Below, in pieces: positions 1 through 7,865 of a stretch of DNA of 64,000 nucleotides. Under the pieces are notes generated by a model. It worked only from the letters and a program-made list of their open reading frames with translations. It was not told where the DNA came from and did not search any database. The stretch comes from Planosporangium thailandense. Lineage in GTDB: Bacteria; Actinomycetota; Actinomycetes; Mycobacteriales; Micromonosporaceae. The position numbers and the translations under genes are program-made. Location: the NCBI RefSeq assembly GCF_011947195.1, contig NZ_JAATVY010000005.1, positions 1-64,000 of the forward strand. Reading direction: 5' to 3'. Position 1 is the first letter of the stretch. Each line of letters starts with the position of its first letter.

Positions 1-28
1 ACGTCGGACGCCACAGGCTCGTAGACCG

Positions 29-200
29 GCGCTGTTGCGTTGTTAGATCGACAGACGTGTTGAACCCGTTCGGGCGTCTGCGGTCAGAACGCTTGGGCGA
101 GTTCGTCGAACGCCGCAGCCAAGCACATGCCGGGCTGGGCATCGAGGCCGAGTTCGTAGTGTCCGCGGCGCAGATTCTGGACGAAGGTGAACGGCGCCGT
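29..200 (-). mobile_element. IS6-type transposase tail, outer copy
   Basis: The minus strand reads the last part of an IS6-family transposase (NLRRGHYELGLD, then AAAFDELAQAF and a stop at 84-86). Beyond it lies a terminal sequence ending near 29 that also occurs, with several changes, in the next copy. Only the C-terminal tail is present, so it cannot transpose. It lies directly beside the inner copy in the same orientation. Confidence 0.65.
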
Positions 201-475
201 TGCATTGTCTGATCAGCGGACGTGTTGAACCTCGGTTTGGCCCAAGGTCAGATTGCGTGGGCGAGTTCGGTGAATGCGGCGGCGACCCGCAAGGCGGGTG
301 GAGCGTCGAGTCCGAGTTCGTAGTGGCCGCGGCGAAGGTTCTGCATGAAGGCGTGTCCGGCGATGACCGTCTGCATGGTGTGGTCAGTTCGTAGGCCGCG
401 CATCGGGCGTAGCCGGTGTTTGAGCCTGCTGTGATCAGCCTCGATCGGGTTGTTCGCGTACTGCTCGATGTGATG
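190..475 (-). mobile_element. IS6-type transposase C-terminal fragment, inner copy
   Basis: The minus strand encodes HHIEQYANNPIEADH followed by RLKHRLRPMRGLRT and a tail ending ELAHAI with a stop at 248-250. This is the segment around the catalytic Glu (IEADH) of IS6-family DDE transposases. Everything upstream, including the first two catalytic Asp residues, is missing. The upstream break is at about 475, where the reading changes to an unrelated protein. Confidence 0.75.
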
Positions 476-626
476 CCAAGCCGCGGCCGGGCGCTGATCG
501 CTCTGACCGGGTCGTCCTTGCGCAACTGGTTGGCGCCCCGCACACCCTCCTGCCGGGCCTTCTCGCGCAGCTGCTCCATATGCATGCGACGCAGCTCGGT
601 CTCGCTCAGGTCGGGAGTGCTGGGGT
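476..626 (-). pseudogene. Rho-N/SAP-like small protein remnant
   Basis: The minus strand reads SETELRRMHMEQLREKARQE, then GVRGANQLRKDDPVRAI, before running into the IS6 fragment. The pattern (eLRekARqeGv.g...LrKddLv.AI) is that of the helical Rho-N-terminal-like nucleic-acid-binding motif found in many small actinobacterial proteins. The C-terminus is lost at the junction. The family call rests on the motif only. Confidence 0.5.
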
Positions 627-714
627 CTGGTTACCCGGTATGGACTTCCCCTCGGTCATGCGGGCCGCGCTACCCGGGTAACCGAGAGTTACCCTCGGTG
701 CGCATCCTGTGGGA

Positions 715-755
715 GTGCGCCGCGTAGGGCGACCGACTATCTGGCACCCACACCT
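715..755 (+). mobile_element. IS481/IS3-type element right end
   Basis: A short stretch gives a transposase-like C-terminus (ECAA, stop at 725-727), then a terminal sequence ending TGGCACCCACAC. The same layout, stop codon then GACCGACT or similar and TGGCACCCACAC, recurs at 3181-3210 and 43322-43350. It is the relic of one end of an insertion sequence. Confidence 0.45.
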
Positions 756-806
756 TGACGGGTATGGCTAATGCTGTTAGCTTTTAGCTAACGACATTAG
801 CTAAAC
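755..806 (+). promoter_or_regulatory. Promoter and palindromic operator of hydrolase-TetR operon
   Basis: A perfect inverted repeat GTTAGC-N5-GCTAAC lies at 776-792, and TTAGCTAA appears twice within 784-804. A TTGACG at 755-760 could be a -35 box, with the palindrome over the -10 region. The site sits just upstream of the hydrolase gene, whose operon carries its own TetR gene, so it is the likely autoregulatory operator. GGAGG at 808-812 is the ribosome binding site. Confidence 0.6.
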
Positions 807-818
807 CTGGAGGTTGTC

Positions 819-1652
819 ATGTCCGAGTTCCTCACCGTCGACGGCGGCACGATCGCCTACGAGGTCACCGGCGCCGGTCCGCTGGCCGTCCTGGCGCACG
901 GCATGGGCGACAGTCGCGCGTCCTACCGCTTCGTCGTGCCCCAGCTGGTCGCGGCCGGCTATCGCGTGGCCGCCGTCGACCTGCGCGGCTGCGGCGAATC
1001 GAGCGCCCAGTGGCCGTCCTACACCCGCACCGACATCGCGGGTGACCTGATCGCGCTGGTGCGGCACCTCGGCGGCCCGGCCGTGCTGGTGGGGCACTCG
1101 ATCTCGGGCGGCGCGGTCACCATCGCCGCGGCTCAGGCGCCCGAGCTGATCGAGGGCATCATCGAGCTCGGGCCGTTCACCCGCAAGCAGTCGATCCGGC
1201 TGGGCGACCTGCGGGTGAAGCGCTATCGCACCGGCATGACCCGGCTGCTGCTGACCGGCATCCTGGGCAGTGTGAAGTGGTGGCACAGATACCTCGACGT
1301 CGCCTTCCCGGGACGCAAGCCGGACGACTGGGCCGAGCAGCTGCGGCGCATGGCGGCCATGCTCGGCGAGCCCGGCCGGATGAAGGCGATGCAGCGCATG
1401 GGCCAGTCCGCGCCGGCCGACGCCGGGGCGCAGCTCGGCAACGTCCGCTGCCCCGCGCTGATCGTCGAGGGCTCTCTTGACCCCGACTGGGCCGACCCGC
1501 GCGCCGAGGGCGAGGCGATCGTGGCGGCGATGCCGGCCAGGATCGGCAAGGTCGAGGTGATCGAGGGCGCGGGCCACTACCCGCACACCCAGTTCCCCGA
1601 CGAGACCGTGGCGCTGGTGCTGCCGTTCCTCAAGGCGTACGCCCGTGCCTAG
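819..1652 (+). CDS. Alpha/beta hydrolase
   Basis: A 277-residue cytoplasmic alpha/beta-hydrolase-fold enzyme. The oxyanion segment HGMG is at residues 27-30 and the nucleophile elbow GHSISGG has Ser at about 94. An acid candidate lies in GSLDPDW near 225 and the catalytic His is in GAGHYPH near 255. The length is normal for the fold. The substrate cannot be deduced. The gene follows a palindromic operator and overlaps the next gene, a TetR regulator, by 8 bases, so the two form one operon in which the regulator probably controls the enzyme. The start follows a clear GGAGG. Confidence 0.9.
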   Translation: MSEFLTVDGGTIAYEVTGAGPLAVLAHGMGDSRASYRFVVPQLVAAGYRVAAVDLRGCGESSAQWPSYTRTDIAGDLIALVRHLGGPAVLVGHSISGGAVTIAAAQAPELIEGIIELGPFTRKQSIRLGDLRVKRYRTGMTRLLLTGILGSVKWWHRYLDVAFPGRKPDDWAEQLRRMAAMLGEPGRMKAMQRMGQSAPADAGAQLGNVRCPALIVEGSLDPDWADPRAEGEAIVAAMPARIGKVEVIEGAGHYPHTQFPDETVALVLPFLKAYARA

Positions 1653-2205
1653 GGCCGGACTCGACCCGGCGGCCGTGGTCGCTGCCGCCGCCGGGCTCGC
1701 CGACGAGGTCGGGCTCGCCAACGTGACGATGGGCCTGCTGGCCGAGCGGCTCGGGGTGCGCGCGCCGTCGCTCTACAAGCACGTCAGCAGCCAGGCCGAC
1801 CTCAACCGGCGGATCGCCGTGCTGGCCCTCACCGAGCTGGGCGACGTGCTGCGGGACGCGCTCCAGGGGCGTTCCGGGCGGGACGCGCTGGCGGCCGCGG
1901 CGCGCACGATGCGGGCCTACGTGGTCGAGCATCCGGGACGGTACGCCGCCACGATCCGCCTCAATGCTGACTCGCCGGACGATCCGGTCGTGGCGGCGGG
2001 AGCGCGGGTGCTCGACTCCCTGTCGGCGGTGCTGGCCGGATACAAGCTCGATCCGGCCGACACGGTGCACGCACTGCGACTGCTGCGGAGCCTGTTCCAC
2101 GGCTTCGCGGTGCTCGAGGCTGCCGGCGGCTTCGAGATGGACACCGACGTCGACGAGAGCTTCGAGTGGCTGATCGGCTTCGTCGATCGCGGCCTGACCT
2201 CTTAA
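1645..2205 (+). CDS. TetR-family regulator
   Basis: A 186-residue repressor-type protein starting at a GTG inside the end of the hydrolase gene. The N-terminal helix-turn-helix covers about residues 25-50 (LLAERLGVRAPSLYKHV). The ligand domain contains the LFHGFAVLE segment typical of the WHG-type TetR C-terminal family. Coupling to the hydrolase and the palindrome at 776-792 suggest repression of its own operon, with the effector related to the hydrolase substrate. The ligand is unknown. Confidence 0.9.
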   Translation: MPRAGLDPAAVVAAAAGLADEVGLANVTMGLLAERLGVRAPSLYKHVSSQADLNRRIAVLALTELGDVLRDALQGRSGRDALAAAARTMRAYVVEHPGRYAATIRLNADSPDDPVVAAGARVLDSLSAVLAGYKLDPADTVHALRLLRSLFHGFAVLEAAGGFEMDTDVDESFEWLIGFVDRGLTS

Positions 2206-2221
2206 AGAGCTTTTCCGGTCT

Positions 2222-2891
2222 GGTTGATACCCCGGGGGGCCGCTCGGGTGGGCGGTGGCGCCGAGGATGCGGATGCGGCGCGTGGCGTGCTCGATGACGG
2301 CGAGGACGTACAGCTTGGTCCCGGTCAAGGTGACGGTTTCGAAGAAGTCAGCGGCGATGGTGGCCTGGGCTTGTGAGTGTAGAAACGCCGACCAGCTCTC
2401 GGAGGTCCGCTGCGGCGCCGGGTCGATCCCGGCCTTGTGGAGGATTTCCCAGACGGTCGAGGCGGCGACCTTGATGTCCAGGACGAGCAGTTCACCGTGG
2501 ACTCTCCGGTAGCCCCACGAGCTTTTCTCGCGGGCGAGACGTAGCACCAGCGTCCGGATCGAGCGGACCGCGGGTGGCCGTCCGGCACGTTTGGGGCGCG
2601 AGATCACCTGTGACGGTGGGCGACCAGATTGCGATGCCTGCGAAGCACCGTCTCGGGGCGCACGAGCAACCTGATCTGGCGCAGAACGTGGCGGGGCAGC
2701 CGGTGCAGTAGTGCGGCGAGAAGGGCCCGGTCGGTGGGGGTGATCCGTACCTTTTCGCCGTGCAGTTGCCGTTCAAGGATTGTGATCTGGTGTCGGAGGG
2801 CCAGGATCTCCGCGTCCTTGGCACGGTCGCTCATGGGCAGCAGTCGGAGCATCGCGAGGGCGTTGGTCACACCGAGGTCCGATGCGGGCAT
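2222..2891 (-). pseudogene. IS481/IS3-type transposase, N-terminal half, frameshifted
   Basis: The minus strand encodes the start of a common actinobacterial integrase-core transposase (AEILALRHQITILERQLHG from about 2891). After a frame change near 2605 it continues in a second frame (KRAGRPPAVRSIRTLVLRLA, SSWGYRRVHGEL), which stops matching at GATAHP near 2222. It therefore has a frameshift and lacks its C-terminal half. The matching half lies next to it in the opposite orientation at 2888-3183, which implies an inversion or two nested copies. Confidence 0.8.
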
Positions 2892-3212
2892 TCAGGTCCT
2901 CAAGACACCGGTGCGGGCACCGCGGGCCAATGCGTACGCGGAGCGCTGGGTCGGCACGGTACGCCGGGAGCTGCTTGACCGGATGCTGATCTTCGGGCAT
3001 CGCCACCTACAGTCGGTGATGACCGAGTACGTCGATCATTACAACGCGCACCGTCCACACCGCTCACTTGGACAGGCACCGGCGTTCGGGCCGGCCCGAA
3101 CGCCGGTCGCCCCGGCCGGTAGGCGGGTAGTGAGGCGCCACCGTCTCGGTGGCTTGATCGGCGAATACTCGCAGGCTGCGTGAGGTGACCGACTTTATGG
3201 CACCCACACGCC
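2888..3212 (+). pseudogene. IS481/IS3-type transposase, C-terminal half and element end
   Basis: The plus strand reads IQVLKTPVRAPRANAYAER, GTVRRELLDRMLI and DHYNAHRPHRSLGQ, ending GGLIGEYSQAA with a stop at 3181-3183. This is the C-terminal part of the DDE integrase core, with the conserved Glu in NAYAE. It is followed by the end sequence ending TGGCACCCACAC. No start or N-terminal half is joined to it on this strand. Confidence 0.8.
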
Positions 3213-3315
3213 CGGGTGCAGGCGATGCACGAGGGCAAGCGACGCGCTCGCGCCCGCCGCGGCGACGGGTGACGACCCGGCCGCGGGAGTCGCGGACGGA
3301 GCCGGCGCGAAGCCG

Positions 3316-4335
3316 TCAGCGGGCCGTGGCCGGCACGCCCGTCAGGGCCCGGGCCGCGTCGACGATCCGGGTGACGCTCGGGATCACCGCCTGCTCCAGC
3401 GGCTCGGCGAAGGGGATCGGCACGTCGGGTACGGCCACCCGGTGGATCGGGGCCCGGAGCCTGTCGAAGGCGCCGGCCTGGATCCGGAAGGCGAGTTCGC
3501 CGGTCGTGCCGAAGCTCCGGTAGTCCTCGTCCACCAGCAGCACCCGGCCGGTCCTGCGGGCCGAGGCGACAAGCGTGTCGATGTCGAGTGGCACCAGGGT
3601 GCGCACGTCGATGACCTCGGCTGAGATCCCGTGCTCCGCGAGGCGTGCGGCCGCCTGGAGGCTACGCCGGACCATCAGCGCCGTGGCGATGATGGTCAGG
3701 TCGGTGCCTTCGCGGCGCACCGCCGCCTGGCCGAACGGGATGGTGTACGGGTCTTTCGGGACGTCCTCCTCCTCGCCCTCGAAGGGGACGCCCGGGTGGC
3801 CGGTCAACAGCTTGTGCCCGAAGATGACGACCGGGTTGGGGTCGGCCAGCGCCGTCGCGGTCAGCCCTTTGGCGTCATGGGCGGTGGCGGGCACGACCAC
3901 CTTGATGCCGGGAACGTTCCCGAAGAGCCCGTAGAGCAGTTCCGAGTGCTGGCCGGCGTCGCCGTAGCCGCCGCCGACGGCGGTCACGATCGTCACCGGC
4001 ATCGGGAACTGGCCGCCTGACATGTAGTGGTTCTTGGCCATGTGGTTGTAGATCTGGTCGAAGCAGGTGCCGAGGAAGTCGACGAACATCAGCGACACCA
4101 CCGGGCGCAGGCCGGTCGCGGCGGCACCGACCGCCATGCCCATGAAGGTCTGCTCGGTGATCGGGGTGTCGATCACCCGTTCCCGGCCGTACTTCTGGAA
4201 CAGCCCGGCGGTGAACCCGAAGACGGCGCCCCAGTAGGTGACGTCCTCGCCCAGCACCACGACGTTCGGGTTGCCGGCCATCTCCTGGTCGATGGCTTCC
4301 GAGATGGCGGGCGCGATCCCGCTGAGCATTCTCAC
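3316..4335 (-). CDS. 2-oxoacid/acetoin dehydrogenase E1 subunit beta
   Basis: A 339-residue transketolase-like pyrimidine-binding subunit (VVVLGEDVTYWGAVFG, DTPITEQTFMGMAVG, VGGGYGDAGQHSELLY). With the alpha subunit it forms the thiamine-diphosphate E1 enzyme that decarboxylates a 2-oxoacid, or cleaves acetoin, and acylates lipoyl E2. Its GTG start overlaps the stop of the alpha gene by four bases, with an ATG two codons later. No E2 or E3 gene is adjacent, so the partner proteins must be encoded elsewhere. The GDPxxYR motif of the alpha subunit favours the acetoin/pyruvate AcoAB-like group. Confidence 0.9.
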   Translation of the reverse strand: MRMLSGIAPAISEAIDQEMAGNPNVVVLGEDVTYWGAVFGFTAGLFQKYGRERVIDTPITEQTFMGMAVGAAATGLRPVVSLMFVDFLGTCFDQIYNHMAKNHYMSGGQFPMPVTIVTAVGGGYGDAGQHSELLYGLFGNVPGIKVVVPATAHDAKGLTATALADPNPVVIFGHKLLTGHPGVPFEGEEEDVPKDPYTIPFGQAAVRREGTDLTIIATALMVRRSLQAAARLAEHGISAEVIDVRTLVPLDIDTLVASARRTGRVLLVDEDYRSFGTTGELAFRIQAGAFDRLRAPIHRVAVPDVPIPFAEPLEQAVIPSVTRIVDAARALTGVPATAR

Positions 4336-5369
4336 GCGAACACCCCCGCGAGTGCCTCCACCGGCTCCGGCGGCGGGCTGTCCTCGGCGAACCTGACCGC
4401 CTGTACGGCGTCGTGCGCGGCGGCCTCGCGCAGCCCGGTCAGGGTCGCGTCGTCGGCCCAGCCGAGCCGCCGCAGCCGGTCGGCCAGCCGCGGGATCGGG
4501 TCGAGCCGCTGCCAGAGCTCCACCTCTTCGCGGGTCCGGTAGTTTTCGGGATCGCCCTCGAAGTGTCCGCGGTAGCGGTAGCAGACAGCCTCGATCACGG
4601 TCGGGCCGTAGCCGTCACGAGCCCGGTCGACGGCCCGTCTGGCCGCGGCGTGGACATCGATGACGTCCATGCCGTCGACCAGGTACGCCGGGACGTTGTG
4701 GCTCTGGGCGCGCTGGAACTGCTGGTTCACGGCCTGCGCGGCCCACTTCGGTGTCGCGTCCGCGTACAGGTTGTCCTCGATCACGATCACCAGCGGCAGT
4801 TGCCACAGGGCGGCCGCGTTGAGCGTCTCGGAGAAGGTGCCGTGGTTCGCGGCCCCCTCACCGGAGAACGCGACCGCCAGGTTCCGGTTTCCCTGCCGCT
4901 GGAAGCTGAACGCGGCACCGGCGGCCTGCGGGTAGGAAGCGCCGACGATCCCGCTGTTGAGGAAGCGCTTGTTCCTGGCGAACAGGTGCATCTCGCCGCC
5001 CTTGCCCCGGCACAGGCCGGTGGCCTTGCCGAACATCTCGGCGGCCAGGCGCCCGGGGTCGACGCCCTTGGCGAGCGCGTGGTGGTGCGCCCGATGGGTG
5101 CTGACCACCGCGTCCGCGTCGCCGAGCAGCGCGCATACCCCGACGGCGACCGCCTCGTGACCTATGGCGAGGTGCAGCTCACCGCGGATCGGCTCGGCCG
5201 CCATGTTGAAGGTGGACGTCTTGCCGATCCAGTACCGGGAGCGGACCGCCTCCTCGAAGACCCGGATCAGGCACATCCGCCGGTACGCGGCCAGCAGCAC
5301 GTCCCGATCAAGCCCGGCCTCCGCGATCCGCACCGGCAGGTCGGCGTCGCTCGGCTCCGGCCTCCACAT
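4332..5369 (-). CDS. 2-oxoacid/acetoin dehydrogenase E1 subunit alpha
   Basis: A 345-residue dehydrogenase E1 component. The thiamine-diphosphate motif lies at about residues 170-200 (GEGAANHG ... ETLN ... IEDN). It has GEG where GDG is usual, with the downstream Asn kept. RGKGGEMHLF and GHFEGDPENYR are family signatures, the latter typical of acetoin-type and related E1 alpha chains. GGAGGAG stands at good spacing before the ATG. It is transcribed with the beta gene. The choice between acetoin and pyruvate as substrate is inference. Confidence 0.9.
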   Translation of the reverse strand: MWRPEPSDADLPVRIAEAGLDRDVLLAAYRRMCLIRVFEEAVRSRYWIGKTSTFNMAAEPIRGELHLAIGHEAVAVGVCALLGDADAVVSTHRAHHHALAKGVDPGRLAAEMFGKATGLCRGKGGEMHLFARNKRFLNSGIVGASYPQAAGAAFSFQRQGNRNLAVAFSGEGAANHGTFSETLNAAALWQLPLVIVIEDNLYADATPKWAAQAVNQQFQRAQSHNVPAYLVDGMDVIDVHAAARRAVDRARDGYGPTVIEAVCYRYRGHFEGDPENYRTREEVELWQRLDPIPRLADRLRRLGWADDATLTGLREAAAHDAVQAVRFAEDSPPPEPVEALAGVFA

Positions 5370-5527
5370 CTGGCAACTCCTCCGCTGGATGCTGGTGGGC
5401 TCGGTCGGCTTCAGCCACCGGCCCGACTACCCACGAAAGCGGAGGCAAATCACCGCGGGCCTACGCCGAAGTGGCGCAGGCCCGGCCTGCCGCGCCCCGC
5501 CGCGGACCGGTAACCCGTGACCGCCGG

Positions 5528-5893
5528 TCAGGGGTTCTGCACCTGCCGCAGGGCGTCCAGCATCCCGTGCAGGTGAGCCGCTGCCGTCTCGATGTCGTTG
5601 TACTTGCGCTGGCCGGCGCGCACCTCGGCCGACAGCACACCGCACCGGTGGACCTTGTCGAAGTCGCCGTACGGGAACTTGTACCGCGCCTTGCGGTCCG
5701 GGGGCTCCTCGTCGTCGATGCCCAGGTGCCATTTCGCGTACTCGCCGATTCCGTGCGCGGCGATGAAGTCGTTCTCCTGCTTCGTGGAAGGCTGATGCTC
5801 GCTCCACGCGTCCCGGTCGTCGAGCACGTACCGCCCGTCCTCGATCAGCTCGCGGGCGTGCCGGTATCCGCGCTCGTTCAACGTGACCGCCAT
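5528..5893 (-). CDS. Conserved actinobacterial hypothetical protein
   Basis: A 121-residue soluble acidic protein with no membrane segment. Segments such as DAWSEHQPSTKQENDFI, YAKWHLGID and YKFPYGDF look strongly conserved and resemble a small actinobacterial family of unknown role seen near stress genes. This recognition is from memory, not a search. It is a single gene on the minus strand downstream of nothing obvious. The ATG is used because the conserved text begins right after it (LNERGYRHA). Confidence 0.75.
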   Translation of the reverse strand: MAVTLNERGYRHARELIEDGRYVLDDRDAWSEHQPSTKQENDFIAAHGIGEYAKWHLGIDDEEPPDRKARYKFPYGDFDKVHRCGVLSAEVRAGQRKYNDIETAAAHLHGMLDALRQVQNP

Positions 5894-6067
5894 GTGTCAT
5901 CACCGTCCTGTCACAGGCAGATCGGAGGTCACCCACCCATCGAGATCGCTACCTGCCTCGGTCGGATTCATGCGGTGACTCCCGCCTCGCGTCGTCGGCC
6001 GCGGCCGACGGTCCGGCGATCCCGGGTGCCGAACCCGGGCGACGGGCTCGGGCCCGGAGGGTGCGGA

Positions 6068-6553
6068 TCATGTCCGCGGGCGCTGGCGACGAACCCGCGG
6101 CAAGCGGCGGGGTCGCCGGTACCGGGCACGTGGCGGGCGGGCGTGCCGCCAGTAGCGGGCGCGAGGCACGCGGCGGCTTCGCCAGTACCGGGGAAGGCGC
6201 AGCGAGCGGGGACCGACCACGCGCGCGCCGAGCGCTTCCACCCGTGCCCGCAGACCGCGATCAGCGGTGACGACGATGTCGTTTCCGGTGCCCTCCCGCT
6301 CGAGGAGTTCGACGACGGCGTCGTCGCCTTCGCCCTTGGCGGCGACGACCCGTACCCCGGGAACGGGTTTCACGCCGCGGGCGGGACCCTCGACGACGAG
6401 AACGAGTTCGGCGTCGTCGCTGGCGCCCGGTACGGCGCGGGGCCCGGCGGCGGCGAGAGCGTCGCGCAGCCGCTCGGTGGCGCCGGCAGGGTCGCGCCAC
6501 CAGCCGTCCGGCACCGATCCGACCACGTTCGCGGCGTCCACGACCACCAGCAC
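6068..6553 (-). CDS. NYN/PIN-like nuclease-domain protein with Arg-rich tail
   Basis: A 161-residue protein from a GTG start. Residues 1-115 resemble NYN/PIN-like folds: MLVVVDAANVVGS at the N-terminus (Asp6), paired acids DD at 77-78, and TGNDIVVTADRGLR at 88-102 supplying further acidic residues. Such domains are metal-dependent RNases. Residues 121-161 are an extremely Arg-rich tail with repeated RARY(W/R)R units, likely nucleic-acid-binding or the product of a local expansion. RNA cleavage is family knowledge and is not shown here. Confidence 0.75.
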   Translation of the reverse strand: MLVVVDAANVVGSVPDGWWRDPAGATERLRDALAAAGPRAVPGASDDAELVLVVEGPARGVKPVPGVRVVAAKGEGDDAVVELLEREGTGNDIVVTADRGLRARVEALGARVVGPRSLRLPRYWRSRRVPRARYWRHARPPRARYRRPRRLPRVRRQRPRT

Positions 6554-6670
6554 GTCCCGGTTGTACCCCGGCAGCCGCGGATTACGACCTGGGGATCAAT
6601 AAGCGTGGGTTGATACCACCCAACGTGTCGGCTTGATCGAGGTTGTGGCGGGCCGCACGGTCTACTGATT

Positions 6671-6920
6671 GTGTCGATCAAGAAGGCCCGTGCGGCCCTG
6701 TCTCATTCTGTCTTTACCGGGATCTCGCGCAACCACCTCGACCGGCTCGTCGCCGAACTGGCCGAACCGTTTCACACCGCCCGAGAGGGACGGCTGCACC
6801 CCCGAAGGGGCGGGCGAGACCGCCAGCGCTGGCCGGGCGCCGGGCATCCCGAAACCCTGACCCTGCGCGACCGCCTGCTGTGCACCCTGGCCTGGCTGCG
6901 GCTCGGTCTGCCACACCCCC
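6671..6920 (+). pseudogene. IS5-type transposase N-terminal fragment
   Basis: The plus strand reads FTGISRNHLDRLVAELAEP, then LTLRDRLLCTLAWLRLGLP, matching the start of IS5-family transposases of actinomycetes. The protein stops matching after LPHP at about 6917. The DNA there passes directly into the dispersed repeat at 6921-6976. No catalytic residues remain. Confidence 0.7.
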
Positions 6921-6976
6921 TCGATTTCGGGGTCGCAAACGGCGGGCCGTGCGCTCGGCAGTTGAAGATCAGTCGG
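6921..6976 (+). repeat. Dispersed 55-bp repeat, copy 1
   Basis: This segment begins CGATTTCGGGGTCGC and ends CAGTTGAAGATCAGTCGG. It recurs with few changes at 20089-20142 and 53556-53610, where it forms the inner part of the 113-bp island left ends. A further partial match (CAGTTGAAGATCAGTCGG) lies at 7100-7117. Copy 1 interrupts the IS5-type fragment, which suggests another relic of the same element end. Confidence 0.75.
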
Positions 6977-7317
6977 ACGCGCCGTCAGGCCGGCACTGGA
7001 CTGAGAGCTCTATTGATGTGGGCTGCAGCTGTGTGGGTGCTGACGTGCGAAAGCAGTCCGCCGACGCCCCGGGATGTGCGTTGACGTCCGTCCCTTCGTC
7101 AGTTGAAGATCAGTCGGGTAGTCACAGGCGTAGTTCTCGGTCGCGTATCGGCTGCCACCGGTCTACTGGCGGTCGCCACCCGAGCTGGGCCCACGGACCG
7201 TTGATCGGAAGGGCTCGGCTCTGCGGTACCGTCAAAGCGCCCGCACCGGCGTCGAGCAGTCTGCGCCCGCCGGCTGGCGATGGTCCGCAGGGCACCCGAC
7301 GAATCAGGGAGATACCG

Positions 7318-7545
7318 ATGCCGGAGCCTGAGCCCGCTCAAGACGCCCACGCCGAGGATGTCAACACGCCGACCACCACCGAGACCGAGACCGAGACCGA
7401 CGAGCCTGCCATCTACGCAAATCGGGCTGCCCGACGCGCGAAGGGCAAGGTTGCCTCGCCTCAACCGTACGGAAAGAGTCAGCGCCCCGGCGGCCGAGGC
7501 TCGGTCCAGAGCCAGCGCCAGTGGGGTAACCGCCGAAGCGGCTGA
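7318..7545 (+). CDS. Small hypothetical protein
   Basis: A 75-residue protein. The ATG follows AGGGAG at good spacing. The acidic, Thr/Glu-rich N-terminus (TTTETETETDEP) precedes a basic C-terminus (ANRAARRAKGK, GNRRSG). The basic part looks like a small family I associate with Micromonosporaceae and relatives. No function is known to me. It has no operon partner. Confidence 0.55.
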   Translation: MPEPEPAQDAHAEDVNTPTTTETETETDEPAIYANRAARRAKGKVASPQPYGKSQRPGGRGSVQSQRQWGNRRSG

Positions 7546-7865
7546 TCCGTTGGTGGTCCCTTCGCCGGCACACGGCGCCCGGTGTCCGCGGTGACGGCGG
7601 CGGGGGAGCGGCGTGAGCGCAGCGGGGCGCGTTGAATCGCGTTGAATCGCGTTGAACCCCGCTGCGTTGCTCGCACCGTCGTACCGTGACCTGCGGTTCC
7701 TCTTGTTGTTGCCGGTCATGGGCCCAGCCGGCGACACCCGCCGACGACGCGCATGTACCCCGGTTCGGGTTCTTTGGGGCAGGCGCAGCGCAAGGCGTGT
7801 ACCGACATCGGGCTCGTCCCGGAGATGTGCTGCGCTGCGCCTGGTGATCGCCGTGGCGCGGATCG
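7546..7865. other. Intergenic region with short tandem repeat
   Basis: No convincing gene is seen. A 10-bp unit GCGTTGAATC is repeated in tandem at about 7629-7655 (two full copies and a third that diverges). It lies between the small protein gene and the convergent HEAT-repeat gene. Confidence 0.5.
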
